NCBI GenBank assembly: GCA_963070105.1
Contig: OY718806.1
Span: 8,445,865-8,509,864, forward strand
Length of the DNA stretch: 64,000 nt
Direction of reading: 5' to 3'
Source of the DNA: Litomosoides sigmodontis
Lineage: Eukaryota; Nematoda; Chromadorea; Rhabditida; Onchocercidae
The translations under genes were made by a program, and so were the position numbers. The notes beneath the pieces were generated by a model that was not told the origin of the DNA, ran no database searches, and worked only from the letters and a program-made list of their open reading frames with translations. Within the stretch, counting starts at the first letter, position 1. Each line of letters starts with the position of its first letter. Shown one piece after another: positions 26,401 through 38,600 of the stretch.

Positions 26401-27475
26401 TTTCCCCATTTTCACAGAAGCGACAAACGCTTCAGGTTAAATTTTGCAAATTATTCTGTAGCTGAAAAATTTAAACGGCACATTGAATGTTTTCTCGGTA
26501 GCCCAGTATAGGAAGTGTTTGCGACATTAAATTATGCAATTTAAAATTAAATTATATTTCCTTTTCCTTTTATTGTTTGATTGCTAAACATTATTCCCTT
26601 GCAAAAATAAATTTCCGATCTTTTCCTGCGTACTAATTGGTTAGTCATTCATTTCAACAGGAAACACTCCATTCCTTTTCGTTCCTTAATATAACCTAAA
26701 TTTAGCTAAATTTAAAGCTTAAAAACTGGTAGAACAAAGGAAGAATTTCTCCCTAAGAGTTAATTTCGAAGAATTAGAGTTAATAAGTTGACGCATATTA
26801 GAAGCATTTGATTTAAATTAAGCTAAAATTGAAATTATGAATGAAACCAACTCAAGCTCAGTCCTTCTTTGTTACAGTTTCAGACTTTCAAGTTTGCTAC
26901 AACATTCAGCCTAGAAAATATCAAGATGGAAAACGCTCAAAATAACATCATCACGATTTTCCTTACTACTATCTGAGAGACCAACAAGCACCATCCAGGA
27001 TGTATAAGATTCCAGAATGCATCTTTTTTCCAAGCCTGATAACCATTGAATGCAGCTTAGTCAAAATCATTTCTACCGCAACATCTACCCTTGTAATATC
27101 AATTAGAAATCGTTTTAAACTCTCAAATTTAATTTCAATTTTCTTCAGATAATATTAGCGGATATTGTGAAATGTTCCTCATCGTAAAAGTTTTCGTATC
27201 AGCAAAAACGACGACGATTGTTCATAAATTTATTGCTATATTTATGAATAGCAAATGTTCCAATTAGATGAGACTTTGAAATCTTTCAGTGTACAAAATA
27301 AAAATTAGAGCTGAAAAAAGGCTAAAGTAGAGAGGATAAGGGTGAAAAATTTAAGTTATGAAGAGCTTAAAAACTAAATTAATCGAATATGAGGAAACAT
27401 CACAAATACCTTTTTAGCAATAACACTGGAGGCTAGCAGGAGTAGAATGGTGAGATGAAGAGCCACCGCATTCAT
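23449..27475 (-). CDS. ost-1: SPARC / osteonectin, secreted Ca2+- and collagen-binding glycoprotein
   Basis: Basement-membrane protein that binds Ca2+ and collagen. Exons: 27475-27410, 25665-25578, 25219-25074, 24892-24803, 24687-24571, 24054-23760, 23471-23449. They sum to 825 nt, 274 aa, close to the C. elegans length of about 264. Exon 1 encodes a classic signal peptide (NAVALHLTILLLLASSVIA) and is followed by a 1.7-kb intron. Then come a short acidic region (DWDELETLLENIDERVTE), the Cys-rich follistatin-like module (NPCDDHICGWGKECIVD, ICECISKCP, CSNTNKTFSSLCELY) and the EC domain (CTDELMAQFPTRMVDWLF). The EC domain ends in EF-hand loop DVNNDGNISIKE followed by WGKCLGLKEGEIQERC. The last exon is only 23 nt but in phase. 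Confidence 0.95.
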
Positions 27476-28677
27476 CGCGTTTGTTTGAGTCAAGTAAAAA
27501 TATAACGGGAGTTCTGCAGGCAGTTGCTGAGGATGATGTTGATCTTACGAACCACCACCACCACCATCACCACCTCCTTCCTCCCTTCTTCCGTCATCCT
27601 ATCCATCCAAATAACCTACTCTCCCTCTTCTTCATCCTCTCCACATTACTCCCTTCACCAACACCCATCTCTTAGAGCTAGCACAGTTGACCGAAGCAGT
27701 AAAAAAAATTTTTAATACTTCCTTCGTTCACAACGCTCAATATGCTTGCTTCTCTGTGTTATTCATTTCATTGGTACAGGCAAACACAGCAAAAAATCTT
27801 TACTCAGCGCACACAGTAAAAAAAATGATCAACTTAATCTATAACAATGAGTTAGGAGTACAATTCATTTTCAGAATACCCTGCACTTCCTTCAAATTAG
27901 AAAGTTTTTTTCGAAGAGTTTGCTCATAGACACTAATGATGCTGAGTATTCCAAACTAAATCTCTTTCTCTCTCTCCCTCCCCCCCACTAGTAAACGAAT
28001 TTTATATGATAAAAGTACCCAAAATTACTCTTGGAATTGCTGATGGAACAGCTCAAGACAGATTACCATTACACTTAAGCCTTTGATGAGAAGCACAATG
28101 TCGAATGCGCTATTACACTCCTGTTGCAGTCGAAACTATTACATCTCTCAGATTTCCCCCCTTCTGTTTTAGGAACTCAGCATTTATTCCCTTCATCATA
28201 AGACACAAGTGATGTTTGTTCTAAACGGCTTATAGTTATTAGAGGTTATAGCTCACGGTGAGATTCGTATGGAAAAACCTCTTGAACTACAGCACTATTT
28301 AAGTTCAGCATCAATTACAGATATAAGAAAACAAACTCTTCCTCAAACCAAAGCTAGGATTATTGCATCTTAGACAATGAAGTTATGCTGGTACATAGAA
28401 CTATCATTCTTTCATAAATTCCAACTATGTTAAGATGAATTTCACAGAACTTTACTAAAGCAAACATAAGGACAGCATAAATAAGTCTTCATAAAATCTT
28501 GCAAAAAAGCCATCATCAACTGACCAACACTACATGAATTACTGATCACTAATTTCGATACATTTTGTTGCTTCTAAAAAGTGCAGCTTACAAACAATGA
28601 AGATTAACTCGTATGCGCGTAACAAGTATTCCATTCATCATGTGTCAAGCAAGGATAAGATACACGTCCTCTTAAAG
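27476..28677. other. Intergenic region between SPARC start and VDAC 3' end
   Basis: About 1.2 kb upstream of SPARC on the minus strand, presumably including its promoter. It holds a CAC/CCT-rich low-complexity block (27550-27670) and nothing recognisable as a gene. Confidence 0.5.
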
Positions 28678-28900
28678 TCAACAACATGGGTGGAAGTTCA
28701 AGCCAATTCCATATTTATGCCCTTCACTGAAAGATGCCATTCCAAACTGTGACGAAAGCGTCAACTTCAGCTGAAATTTGCATGGTTACTTCATAATTTA
28801 TTATTTTGCCTTTTCAAACCCACTTTCTTAATGGCACCTTATTAACCAATTGGTTTGTTAATATTTTTTTATAGAACTAAAACTTTCCAAAAAGCATACC

Positions 28901-28939
<39 letters not shown>

Positions 28940-31246
28940 TAAATGGCGAGAAACACAAAGACAATACTTTCCCATGCTGTGCTATATAGTTTGAGACCAA
29001 AGTCATACACCTGAATTAACGCTGTTTCAAAAATGAACCTGTTTCGAGAAGTGATGCGTAAGTGCAAGAGCAACTTTTGAGTCATGATCAACTTTGGCTT
29101 TCAGTTCCAGATCCTGTGTAGGACAATACCTCATCGCCAAACCGAAACGGGTACCTGGCTCACCAGTTATCCAGTTAAACAGAGCGCCAATTTCTAAATT
29201 CTACAAAGCACAAAGAATTATTGAAGTCGCAAATGTAATATTTTGACATCTCTTAAAAATATGGCAGCAAGTAGTGGGTACAGCTAAACAAAAAACCCTT
29301 TGATGTAAAGGGAATCGATTGTTTTGGGCCAAAACAACTAGTTACAATGCTAAACCATACATTTACATATAACATAAGGAAATTCAAACAGCAAAAAGCT
29401 GAAAGTTACATCTGCAACATTGTGGTAGAATGAACCGCCGAATTCTCGTACGTCGTTCACGTATGAATGCAAAACATAATCTGTTCCTACTCTCCCAAAT
29501 GCAAAGTTAAGACTCTGAAAAATTCTTCCCTTTACGTCTATGAAACATTAAAATTAGAATTGTAAAGGACAGTACCAAAAATTAGCAACTACACAACCAA
29601 TAAATAGACTGAAGAACTTAATGACGGGATTTCAAATATGTTCCGATTAATGGCACCTTTAATTGACTGTTCGAAGCATCAAATGAGCTTTGTATTCCCA
29701 CCAACCATCCATACAAACCAGTGACTCCAGCAAAAGTGACTTTCGGACCAGTATCCAAACCAACATCAAGATTGAACTAGAAAAAAAGCGCATTAAATAA
29801 TACTAAATTTAATTATTCTGCCACCTCGGAATTTTTTTATTTTGTAGAATATGCTTCCGGTAACTGATGGATTATGTTGGGAAAAATAAGAATGTGGAAA
29901 AGTTATACAGTACATGCGCAAAATATGTAATACCAGTCAACCCGGTAGAATAAAATACAACTTTAATGAACATTATTTTCATCAGAATAGTCACGTTATT
30001 GAACACTAACGGGATGCAGATGATATCATCAGTATTGTAGGGATTTATCTCATAACGTCGCGAATGCTTACTTTTTGAACAAGCCACAACAGCTTAATTG
30101 CACCAGCTAACGAAAGTAAAACAAATCAAAACATTCAGAAAATAATGCACCGTAATATTTTTGTTCACCCACTCTGCTCTTACTCGACCTGACCGTTTGC
30201 TATTATTCGGAGTATACCACGAATCTAATGTAAGTTTTAAACCCCGAGCAAAGCGATCCTGTATTTCGACAATTGTACTCAATAAATTTTCCGTATTCCA
30301 TTTCTCTGTCAGAACCATACCTGCAGTACACCAATTTCCTATTTTTGTATAGAAACTATGCGTACCATCAAAAAGATTTCAAGTCTAATAAACAAGCTGC
30401 ATATCTGAGAAATTACTCATGAATACCAAGATCATCTGCTCCAATTACGTTGACACACAACGGAAATAAAACTGCTGTACACATATCAAGTTGAGCATAG
30501 TAATATTAATACTTCATGAAACAAAGGTAAACTGACCATATGAAGGCATACGATACTTGATATCAAAATTTCCAGCAAGTTTTCCTGTAGCAACGAGGTG
30601 TACAGCAGCACTGGAAAATTCTACATCCTGATTTTCTCCTGATCTCGAACAAGTATCAAATCGTACAGAGCCAAAATCTGAAATAAAAAAAGGCCTTTTA
30701 AGAACAGAAGCAAAAAGCCAAAATCAAGACACATGCTTCTCCTACACTTCCCGATCCTGTTGTATTACCCCTGTCACTCTTGTATCTCAAGAAAATGCAT
30801 TATTTGGCACTAGAAAGGACAAGACACTCATTAATACTAAGATTATCTGCTCTAATTATGTTGACAAACAACGGAAATAAAACGGCTGTACGCAAATCCA
30901 GCTGGGCACAGTAATATTAATCATCAGTTTGTATGGTATAAAATTGAGAGAGGATTAACAATGATAGAGTTATGCTAACATATAAATCGAGTAAACTGCA
31001 TTGAACGGATTCGAAAGTTATGCTAATTTGCAGCAGTATTAAAACACTGAATATCCTTACTTCCTTGCCATTTAATCAATTTCGATTATATTTGGTACCA
31101 AGCTACAGTAAATTTCTAATATTGTTAAATGTGAAGCTTACAGTGTTATTATATGAGTGAATTGAAATGAAAATAAACTAACTGTATCCCTTTGTAAACA
31201 ATTCCCTTGTTGCTTTTCCAAGATCGGCATAGCATGGATAAAACAT
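28678..31246 (-). CDS. VDAC: VDAC, mitochondrial outer-membrane porin
   Basis: 19-strand beta-barrel anion channel of the outer mitochondrial membrane, passing ATP/ADP and metabolites. Exons: 31246-31183, 30677-30537, 30320-30151, 29776-29657, 29514-29410, 29200-29039, 28770-28678. They total 855 nt, 284 aa, against 283 in human. Exon 1, short and hidden under other frames, gives MFYPCYADLGKATRELFTKGY, matching the family YADLGK start and N-terminal helix. Later landmarks: NFGSVRFDT, LTEKWNTEN, RGLKLTLDSWYTPN (GLK motif), GLYGWLVGIQSSFDASN, VNDVREFGGSFYHNV, FNWITGEPGTRFGLAMRY and the C-terminal strand EGHKYGIGLNFHPCC. The ATP-contacting Lys of the N-helix region and the GLK motif are kept. 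Confidence 0.94.
28907..28936. repeat. (AT)n microsatellite in last VDAC intron
   Basis: Fifteen uninterrupted AT units. Confidence 0.95.
30415..30510 (+). repeat. Diverged direct repeat, copy 1 (VDAC intron 2)
   Basis: A 96-nt segment that matches 30826-30921 in the same orientation with no gap. I count 12 substitutions over the last 89 nt, two thirds of them transitions. It starts ACTCAT and ends AGTAATATTAAT in both copies. Confidence 0.85.
30826..30921 (+). repeat. Diverged direct repeat, copy 2 (VDAC intron 1)
   Basis: Second copy of the 96-nt segment at 30415-30510. The two copies flank VDAC exon 2 (30537-30677). The sequence next to copy 2 shows no relic of exon 2, so a simple exon duplication is not evident. 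Confidence 0.85.
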
Positions 31247-31755
31247 TCTGCAGTTGCCTGAAATTGTACAGTCGATAATAGGCAGCACAGTCTGCTTTGA
31301 CTTGAAGGCAGATAATAACCTTCGTTCTGCAACTGTTTGTATTCACACAAAGCAGACAACCTAATGCCACACACCACCACACAGTAACCACTCGGTGTGG
31401 CTCTGCTAAATGACGGTCGAGTATTTTTGATGCATCTGTTGTGAAACATTATCATCCTCCTCCACCGTTTTTTGTCTGTTGCAGCGATTTGCTATATCTC
31501 GATCTTTTGGTTGACGAACATTTTCAACGTCTTTTACATCTCTATTACACATATGATTATATTCTGCGGTATTATATTTGGTTAGTGTCATAAGTAAGCT
31601 TTAATACGATAAGTAATAGTTTAGAAATGATGAATGAAGCATTTACTTCTGATTTAATCACTCTAAATACGATGGATGTATGCTAAAGTTTCGGAAATTT
31701 TTCAGGATATAGTGATGCAAGAAGTGCATGGTTAGTTTGATGTAATAAACTAGTG
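31247..31755. other. Divergent promoter region, VDAC / KIAA2013-like
   Basis: About 510 nt between divergent starts. On the minus strand an acceptor (TACAATTTCAG) ends at 31258, 11 nt before the VDAC ATG, so it may be an SL trans-splice site; a nearer one (CTGCAG) leaves 1 nt. The remaining open frames look like chance. Confidence 0.5.
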
Positions 31756-34700
31756 ATGTTTTCAACTCTGAGAAGAGTACAGTGCAGGCGTTTGGACGAT
31801 TTTGAGCTAAGGAAATGGCTACGGCAACTTTCCATACCAAGACGCGTCTCTTTAACCGCTGTTCTTGTCCTGTTTTCAATTTATTTCATTATGTCGTCCT
31901 TAACATCCTCACCTTATGTCTCGGAATCTCAGAAATGCCTTAATTATCGTTTAAATGCTTGGAAAATTTTCGAAAATGAGGATTTAGTTGCGATTTCTAA
32001 CAAAAAGTTTGGATTCACCGGTAATGGGTTAGTTTTATTCTTCACTAATACTTTTTCACTTTTCAAACTTTTGGAATGTGCTAATATCTCACATCAGATT
32101 TCTCAAATAGTAGCAGCTTGTTATACGTAAAATTTTTAAGGTTTATCGGAATGAGTGGTGATGGAGAACTACGACTAAAAACTTCTCGAGTCTTATCGGT
32201 ACGAAGTGCCTTTTCTCCTATTATTAATGCAAAAATTCAGGATTCAGAATCATTTGCCGAAAGTTATATAAATGATTATCGTGATGGCAGCATCATTACT
32301 CTACGATGTTATCATGTTGTACGTGATTTTTTTGATCATTAAGTGTTCAGTTTTGTCTAGTCTGTTTTATTTTAGAAGTTTATTTTATGAGACGTACAAC
32401 ATCAGTTGATCTTTTGCTGGTCTTATTTCAGAAGGATCAATGTGTTTGTACTACTCAACGTGTTTACGTCCACCGTAGGAGGCCACATCTTTTGGTCCAA
32501 GAACTGCAGGCTTCAAATCCATCGGTGTTTATTCTGTTATATTTATAAGTAGATCGGTTGCAGATAGTTCTCATTTTATTTATTGCTCAATATTCATTTT
32601 TTTTCGTTTTTTTTTTCAGAGTACTGATGTCGACATTGATTTATCTGTAAAAATTCCAGAATATTGGATGCAAACAAGAAGGTTTAATTTTGTACATTAC
32701 TAGACGCGACAGTAATTGTTGGTTTATTCTTCAAAGTATAGCACATCGCTGCATTATGATGCACCAAAGCACACAAAAGTTTCTTTCGTATGTGAAATGA
32801 TGGTAGAGTCATATTAGAAAATCCACCGTTGAAAGCTAACCTGGATAATTCTGACCAGATAAACAGATAGGACGAAGTGTATGTGCAGAAGTATCTGTAT
32901 GAATTTTTTTCGAAATATATTATTTGTTTCAGTAATAATTTGTTTGGTCTAGTTTATACGCGTTATTTCGAATCGGATGGAGCACATACAATAGCTGCTG
33001 CTACATGTTCTAAAATCCCTTCGACTGTTACTGTTGAGCAGAAACACGAAATTTCTTTGCGGTTTCTTTGCCTCATCAATTACATTTCTCCACTGCCAGT
33101 TGGGAAAAACAAAAATGATGAGTTAAGACTGTTAGCTGAAGGTGTTGCCAAGGTGCTTTATTATGTTCTGACGTTTATTGATAAAAGGTTTTTTGATTTC
33201 GCATGAGGAAAAAAAACTTACCCTCTTTTGAGGGATGTAAACAATTTCGTAAATATTCCTCATAATTTTTAAATTGATGTCATTAATTTGTCGAGTATGA
33301 GGAATGTCCAAATACACAATGTACCGATAGCCGCAGTTGAATAATTACGAAATATAAAACATTAATAATTGAAGTTATTCGCAAGGCACGTTTCGGAGAT
33401 TAATCTATCAAGAATATCAATATTATATTTCCGTATTTTTAGGAACTCATAAATCACAGTCCTCTGGATGGAACTGTTCTATATCGCGAACATTCAACTG
33501 CTTGGCAAAAGGTATCGAAAAAATCACTATAAATATTGGAATTTTTGCTTAACTGGTTGTTGATTGAGCTATCATTGATTTTATGCTTTTTAGTTGAATA
33601 CACTCACTTTTGGTATTTCAAAATCTCTGGCTCCAAATGCTCTTAATGCTGACGAAATCAACGCCACGCGTTATATACTGTTGTCAAATATGCGTGATCC
33701 ATTGCTGGAGTTTGAAATTAGTAACGAACAAAAGAAGGTAGATATCATTAATTTGGCTTTAAATTTTGTTCAGGAGTGAATTGGAGATACCAGAGGTTAT
33801 GTCACAGTTTTTAGGGATTTTTTGCACATATGTGAAAGCTTTTTGCTCGAAATAATGAGTACCATTCATAGCATTTTATGAAATTCACGATTTATTGTCG
33901 AATAATTTTGGCTGTGAAGGAATTGCTCGTTTCAAACGCAAGCGTATATGCATTATTTGACTACAAATTTATTTCAGGCAGCAGCCGAATCAATGAAGAT
34001 TATAGATATGTGTTATACAGGACACTCAACACTTCTCGTACCTTCTCGTCTGTGGAGGAAATCTGATAATATCAATGAAATCATTGAAACAATGGACATC
34101 TGGTTGTTAACACTGGAGAAGCGTGGCTGTTCTGGGCTTCTGAAAGCTGGCGCTAGTGGTCTTGCGCAAGCATTCGTTCTCAGTCTTCTTGCATCCAAGT
34201 AAAAAATTGTTTCTTGATCGTTTTTTTTTTGCAAGCGTATTAATGTAAATTTCAGGAAGGTTTTCCACTCCTGTTTTTACAGATTTTCGCATGAGCATCT
34301 GGAAATAGATATTGATCCTGCTGACTTACTGCGAGAAATTACTGTTAAAAATTTAGCTTATTCATCTGACGCAAAGGTTTCAATAAGTGTTCGATTAAGT
34401 AGTGACAACCAACCTTACTTTGTGATCTCGTCCGATTCTCAGGTTGATTATCTTTCGAATTTTTCTAATTTTTTGACCATTGAAGTTTCCTTAATAATTT
34501 ATCTGCATGTTCGATAACTTACTGAATTTCAAGGTTTTTGCATGTGATGCAGCCTGCCTAAATCTTCCTATAGCTGTCGGACGATCAAGTGTACATATTC
34601 CGATTAAAGTAACTAAACCGGCTACTCCGATCTTATATATTTCACATAACAGAAATCATCTCGAACAACTGCGAGGGACAATACACGTTGTTGAAGTAAT

Positions 34701-35255
34701 GGTTTTTATTATTATTGCTTAACCAGTGTGTTGAAAGAAAGAAATGGATTTTAGAAAAAAATATCTGGAATAGTAAATGAAAAATCAGAGGCAATTAATG
34801 TCAGTTTTTTTAACTTCTGATGGGTTTAAAATATTAATAAAGTAGAAAGCCAGTACGTTACGGTAGCAGTCGATGCATATGTTTTCAGCGTTTTATTCAA
34901 GAGCTCACAGATTTTAAAACATTTAATTATTTTAGTATGCTCAAGTTCTTCTATAGTGGTGAGTATTGCAAAATTACCAAGCGATCGTCAACATTGTGTA
35001 TGGTATTAAAGCAAACATTTGTAAAATTTTTTGTTCCAGGTTATGGATGTCCCAGCTCATGAGCATGGATTAATTGCACTCCACAAACATGGTCATCGTT
35101 TGGGTGGTCTTCCAATAATATTTTGGCTCTTGCTTGGTGCTTTAATGATTGTGTTCCATTTATTCCTTTTCAAGTTGCTTTATTCCGAGTGGAAAAAAGG
35201 TGACACAATGCCCTATAATTATTACTTACGACAGCGGTATCTTCGCAGCCACTGA
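31756..35255 (+). CDS. KIAA2013 / DUF2152-type membrane protein
   Basis: Function unknown in the family. Exons: 31756-32027, 32141-32318, 32432-32524, 32620-32681, 32933-33152, 33443-33511, 33594-33737, 33978-34198, 34283-34442, 34534-34695, 35040-35255. The sum is 1797 nt, 598 aa, close to human KIAA2013 (634). A basic N terminus precedes one hydrophobic segment (VSLTAVLVLFSIYFIM), then a long luminal/extracellular region with FGFTGNGFIGMSGDGELRL. A second TM segment near the C terminus (GLPIIFWLLLGALMIVFHLF) is followed by a short basic tail ending YNYYLRQRYLRSH. Two membrane anchors around a large soluble domain fit the family as I recall it. The assignment rests on this layout and the GNGF(I/L)G motif, so it is moderate. 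It is divergent from VDAC and convergent on the ankyrin gene. Confidence 0.65.
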
Positions 35256-35611
35256 TTCATTATACCCAGAAACGTTACATTCCACCATGAAATTATCCGT
35301 GTTCTTTTACAATATGTTGTCTAATATTTTGATAATAGTTTTTTGGACTTTTTTCTGGAATTTGGAAGTATTCGTTACATTATGTTTGCGCTTTTTCTGT
35401 GTTTCAGACAGTAATAGGTTCTATTTTGAAGTTGTTATCACTGTAAGTTGAGTAATGCAAAGTAGGTAAGAGTATCCAGAAATGGCTTTCACTTATATAT
35501 TGATAACTGTAGTAATCCTTTTTGAAATTTATTACAAATACCAAAAGACCTTTTCTGGGATAGCATCAAATATATGCGTAAAAAGAATGGTCTAAAAGAT
35601 TTAGGCATCCT
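35256..35611. other. Short convergent region between KIAA2013-like and ankyrin/death-domain gene
   Basis: About 350 nt holding both 3' UTRs. Nothing else seen. Confidence 0.5.
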
Positions 35612-38600
35612 TCATTGTTGCTCATTTCCGGCCTGTATCAAACGTACCCCAAGTGCTTCGCCCATATCTTCCAGGGACTGTGTTACAGTTGACAAATTTG
35701 CGTTTGGAACTTGCTGCAAACATTCTTGTTAGTTCTAGAGAAATCGACTAAGCTTTAGGAGTGGTTAGTTAAACAAATCTCGTACAAATTGTAAAAAATT
35801 CTTCATTGTTTTCTTTCCACTGGACTTTCATTAACCACATTTCGAGTGGACATGGTAGCAACAAATTTGAAGCTTTATTTTATAATTTTCCTGAAAAATT
35901 TTATCAGTTTAAGATACACTTTTGATTTTCAAATTTTCTCCTGCACAACAAATTATTGAAGCCTTACTTCATATTGATCAAGCAGCATCATAGTTGGCGA
36001 GGAAGAGTCGTCTAAACAAACACGAATGAATTCTACCATATGTCCACAGCCGAGGTGATCGGCTAATATCGTCCATTTGTCCTCTACATCCAGTAGCTTC
36101 GACAACCGTAGCCTTGTTAAATAATCCAAGCAGGAAACATCATCTACGATAATACTGGTAGTTAAGGTTTAATTCTTTGAATGTATTTGTATTTGTTCTA
36201 TACGAGTACTACTGTGATAGTAACGACTATATATGCACATATTTTGTGGATAACTCATTTTCGTTGTAGAGTTAAAGATAAGTCTCTTAAATGTTTACCA
36301 TTATGAGAGTATAAATTGTGTCCAGCGTGATTTAGATCTACAAATAAAGAAGTGTCTTTAATTTTGCAAAAAAAAAAACTTTATTACGTTTAACACCCTA
36401 ACTATGCAAACTTCTAAGTGCGTCGTACGTGCAGTTGCTTCTGGATGAATGTAATGCTGATGCTTCAGTAACTTATAATGTGAGGGAAAATAAACCCATA
36501 AGTATGTAACCTTTAAGCGTTCGAAGTCGATAACGGGTTGCTGCATCGTTGCTTGTGCTAATCGATTCTTCACTTTGCAACTCATTGTTTTCTTGTTCTT
36601 CAAGACCGTTTTGAACATATTCGTTGGGCACTTCAATTCGTTCGCCGTTCAGAATCCGCTGTACATCTTCATCATCTGCTTCTACAGGTCGTTCTTCACC
36701 TACACAAATCCTTTTATTTCGTAGGAGGTTTTTTTTTCTTGTTTACGGTTCCCCAAATCAAACATTCAGAGTCTTTTTGATCAGCAAAGAAAAATGTTGC
36801 AATTCGGAAACCTGTTCCTAGAGAGTCCATAGTTGATCCAGCATCCAGAAGCCGTCCGATCATAAAAAGATTCTTCTTCCTACATGCAACTTTGAGTGGT
36901 GTATCCCCATTATTCGACATTACATTAACATTACAATCGTGCTGAAAATTTTCATTATTAGCATGCAGAAAAAAATCTTTGATAAAGCTGAAATTCTTTA
37001 ATGCGAAGTCATTGATTTCTCCATGAAAAAATAAACCTGAGCAAGTAAAGAAGCCGCATCAATGTCATCCATGTAGAGGGCTGTCAAAAGCGGTGTTTCA
37101 CCATTGTTATCAGGAATATCTACAGGAGCACCGGCCTCTATCAGTGCTTCTAATAAGCTTAATTTCAGCTTTTTGACAGCAATATGGGCTGGCGTATATC
37201 CAGAACTATTTTTCTTGGCTAAAATATTCTCGCTATTGGTATCGCTTTCACTGTCCGCTTCCTCACTACTACTCGTTTCCAAAATTTCTTTATAAATTGC
37301 ATCGTTATAAGCCTCTCCCAGATAATGCGCAACCTGAAAAAAGTTTGATATTGAAAACAAAAAGTTGTGATATATGAGAAACGCTTCGCTATTACATTCA
37401 TTTAAGATTCATCTTAATGATCCACTAATAGGTAAGAAAATTACACAATCCACAGAAGACCGACAAATTCACAATTTTGAGGATACTAAATGGAGGAAAT
37501 GCTCCTGTCGTATCGTAAATTTTTAATGGAAATGAATTTGAGTTACAGAACGACCTACCGTATCCATATTATTATCCACAACATTTCTTTTGGCACCAGC
37601 ACTAATTAAATAATGTACGCAGTCTGGATCACCCGCTCGTACAGCACAATGAAGCGCTGTTTGTCCTCGAGCATTTCGCGCATTAAGAATTCGTTGACGT
37701 TCCGTTTCACTGCTACACTCGCGTAGCACTGACAGCATTGTCTTCAGTGCAAAATTCTGCTTATTACGTGCTGCCACATGCAAGGCACTGAAATTAACAG
37801 TCTTCTACCAACTTTTCAACAGCATGTTTATATAATCGTATTGCTTCCCAAAGCATCTAAAAAATTCCATTTCTTGAAAAAGGATTTTATTAAAGTTATT
37901 AAGCTTAGTTAAATTATAGGTACAATTCGATGTTACTGTAGTGGGACACGTCGTACCTACTATAAGTGGCATGGCACGTCCCATGTATCAGAGAGTAAAA
38001 TGATATGTGGGATGTGTCAATGCCAGAATATTGAGATGAAGGATGTTATGCTCAATTATCCCAGACTATCTGATTCCACCTCTGAATCTAATTCAAGTAA
38101 TAAGAGGTACTTTTGTAAACAGTAAAGTATTATTTCACAACCACCGCAATGGCTAGGATTTTGGAAAATAAACATTCACTCGTTTATTTTTTTCAAAGCT
38201 AGGAAAATAAGTAGAGACTTGCAACCGTCGTTGTCAAATGTACCGAGAAGCGGTGTCAATGGTTTTACCAAAGCCAACGGTTCTCCTTCGGTAGCAAATT
38301 CGAACAACGATGTTATTACCGCTTCCTTATCGACAACTGCTTTATCATGTGTATTGTTCGCATCACTGAAATAATTAACATAACGTTCAACAGTCGAAAA
38401 AAGAAACTCGAAATGACTTTTGATTTGATTACAACTATTTGCTACAGAAGCACTGAGGTGTCAATTTTAATTCACCACCCACAAGCTGAATTCCACTCAT
38501 CCTTTTCTGGTTAACACTAGCCGAGAGATTGGAAAATCGATCTGATCTGGTTGTAATATAAAAATCAAATCACATTTTTTTTCCACTAGTCTCATCTTCC

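Noticed and set aside
30065..30105. Possible VDAC micro-exon between exons 3 and 4
   Set aside because: Exons 3 and 4 join in phase directly and give the normal VDAC length (284 aa), so no extra exon is needed.
31138..31455. A 105-codon minus-strand frame at the VDAC 5' end
   Set aside because: The VDAC N terminus is read in a different frame of the same stretch (ATG at 31246), which aligns with the porin family.
37788..37870. A MLWEAIRLYKHAVEKL-like block upstream of an ankyrin exon
   Set aside because: Joining it would need a 21-nt intron; the donor at 38218 joins in phase and completes a consensus ankyrin repeat instead.
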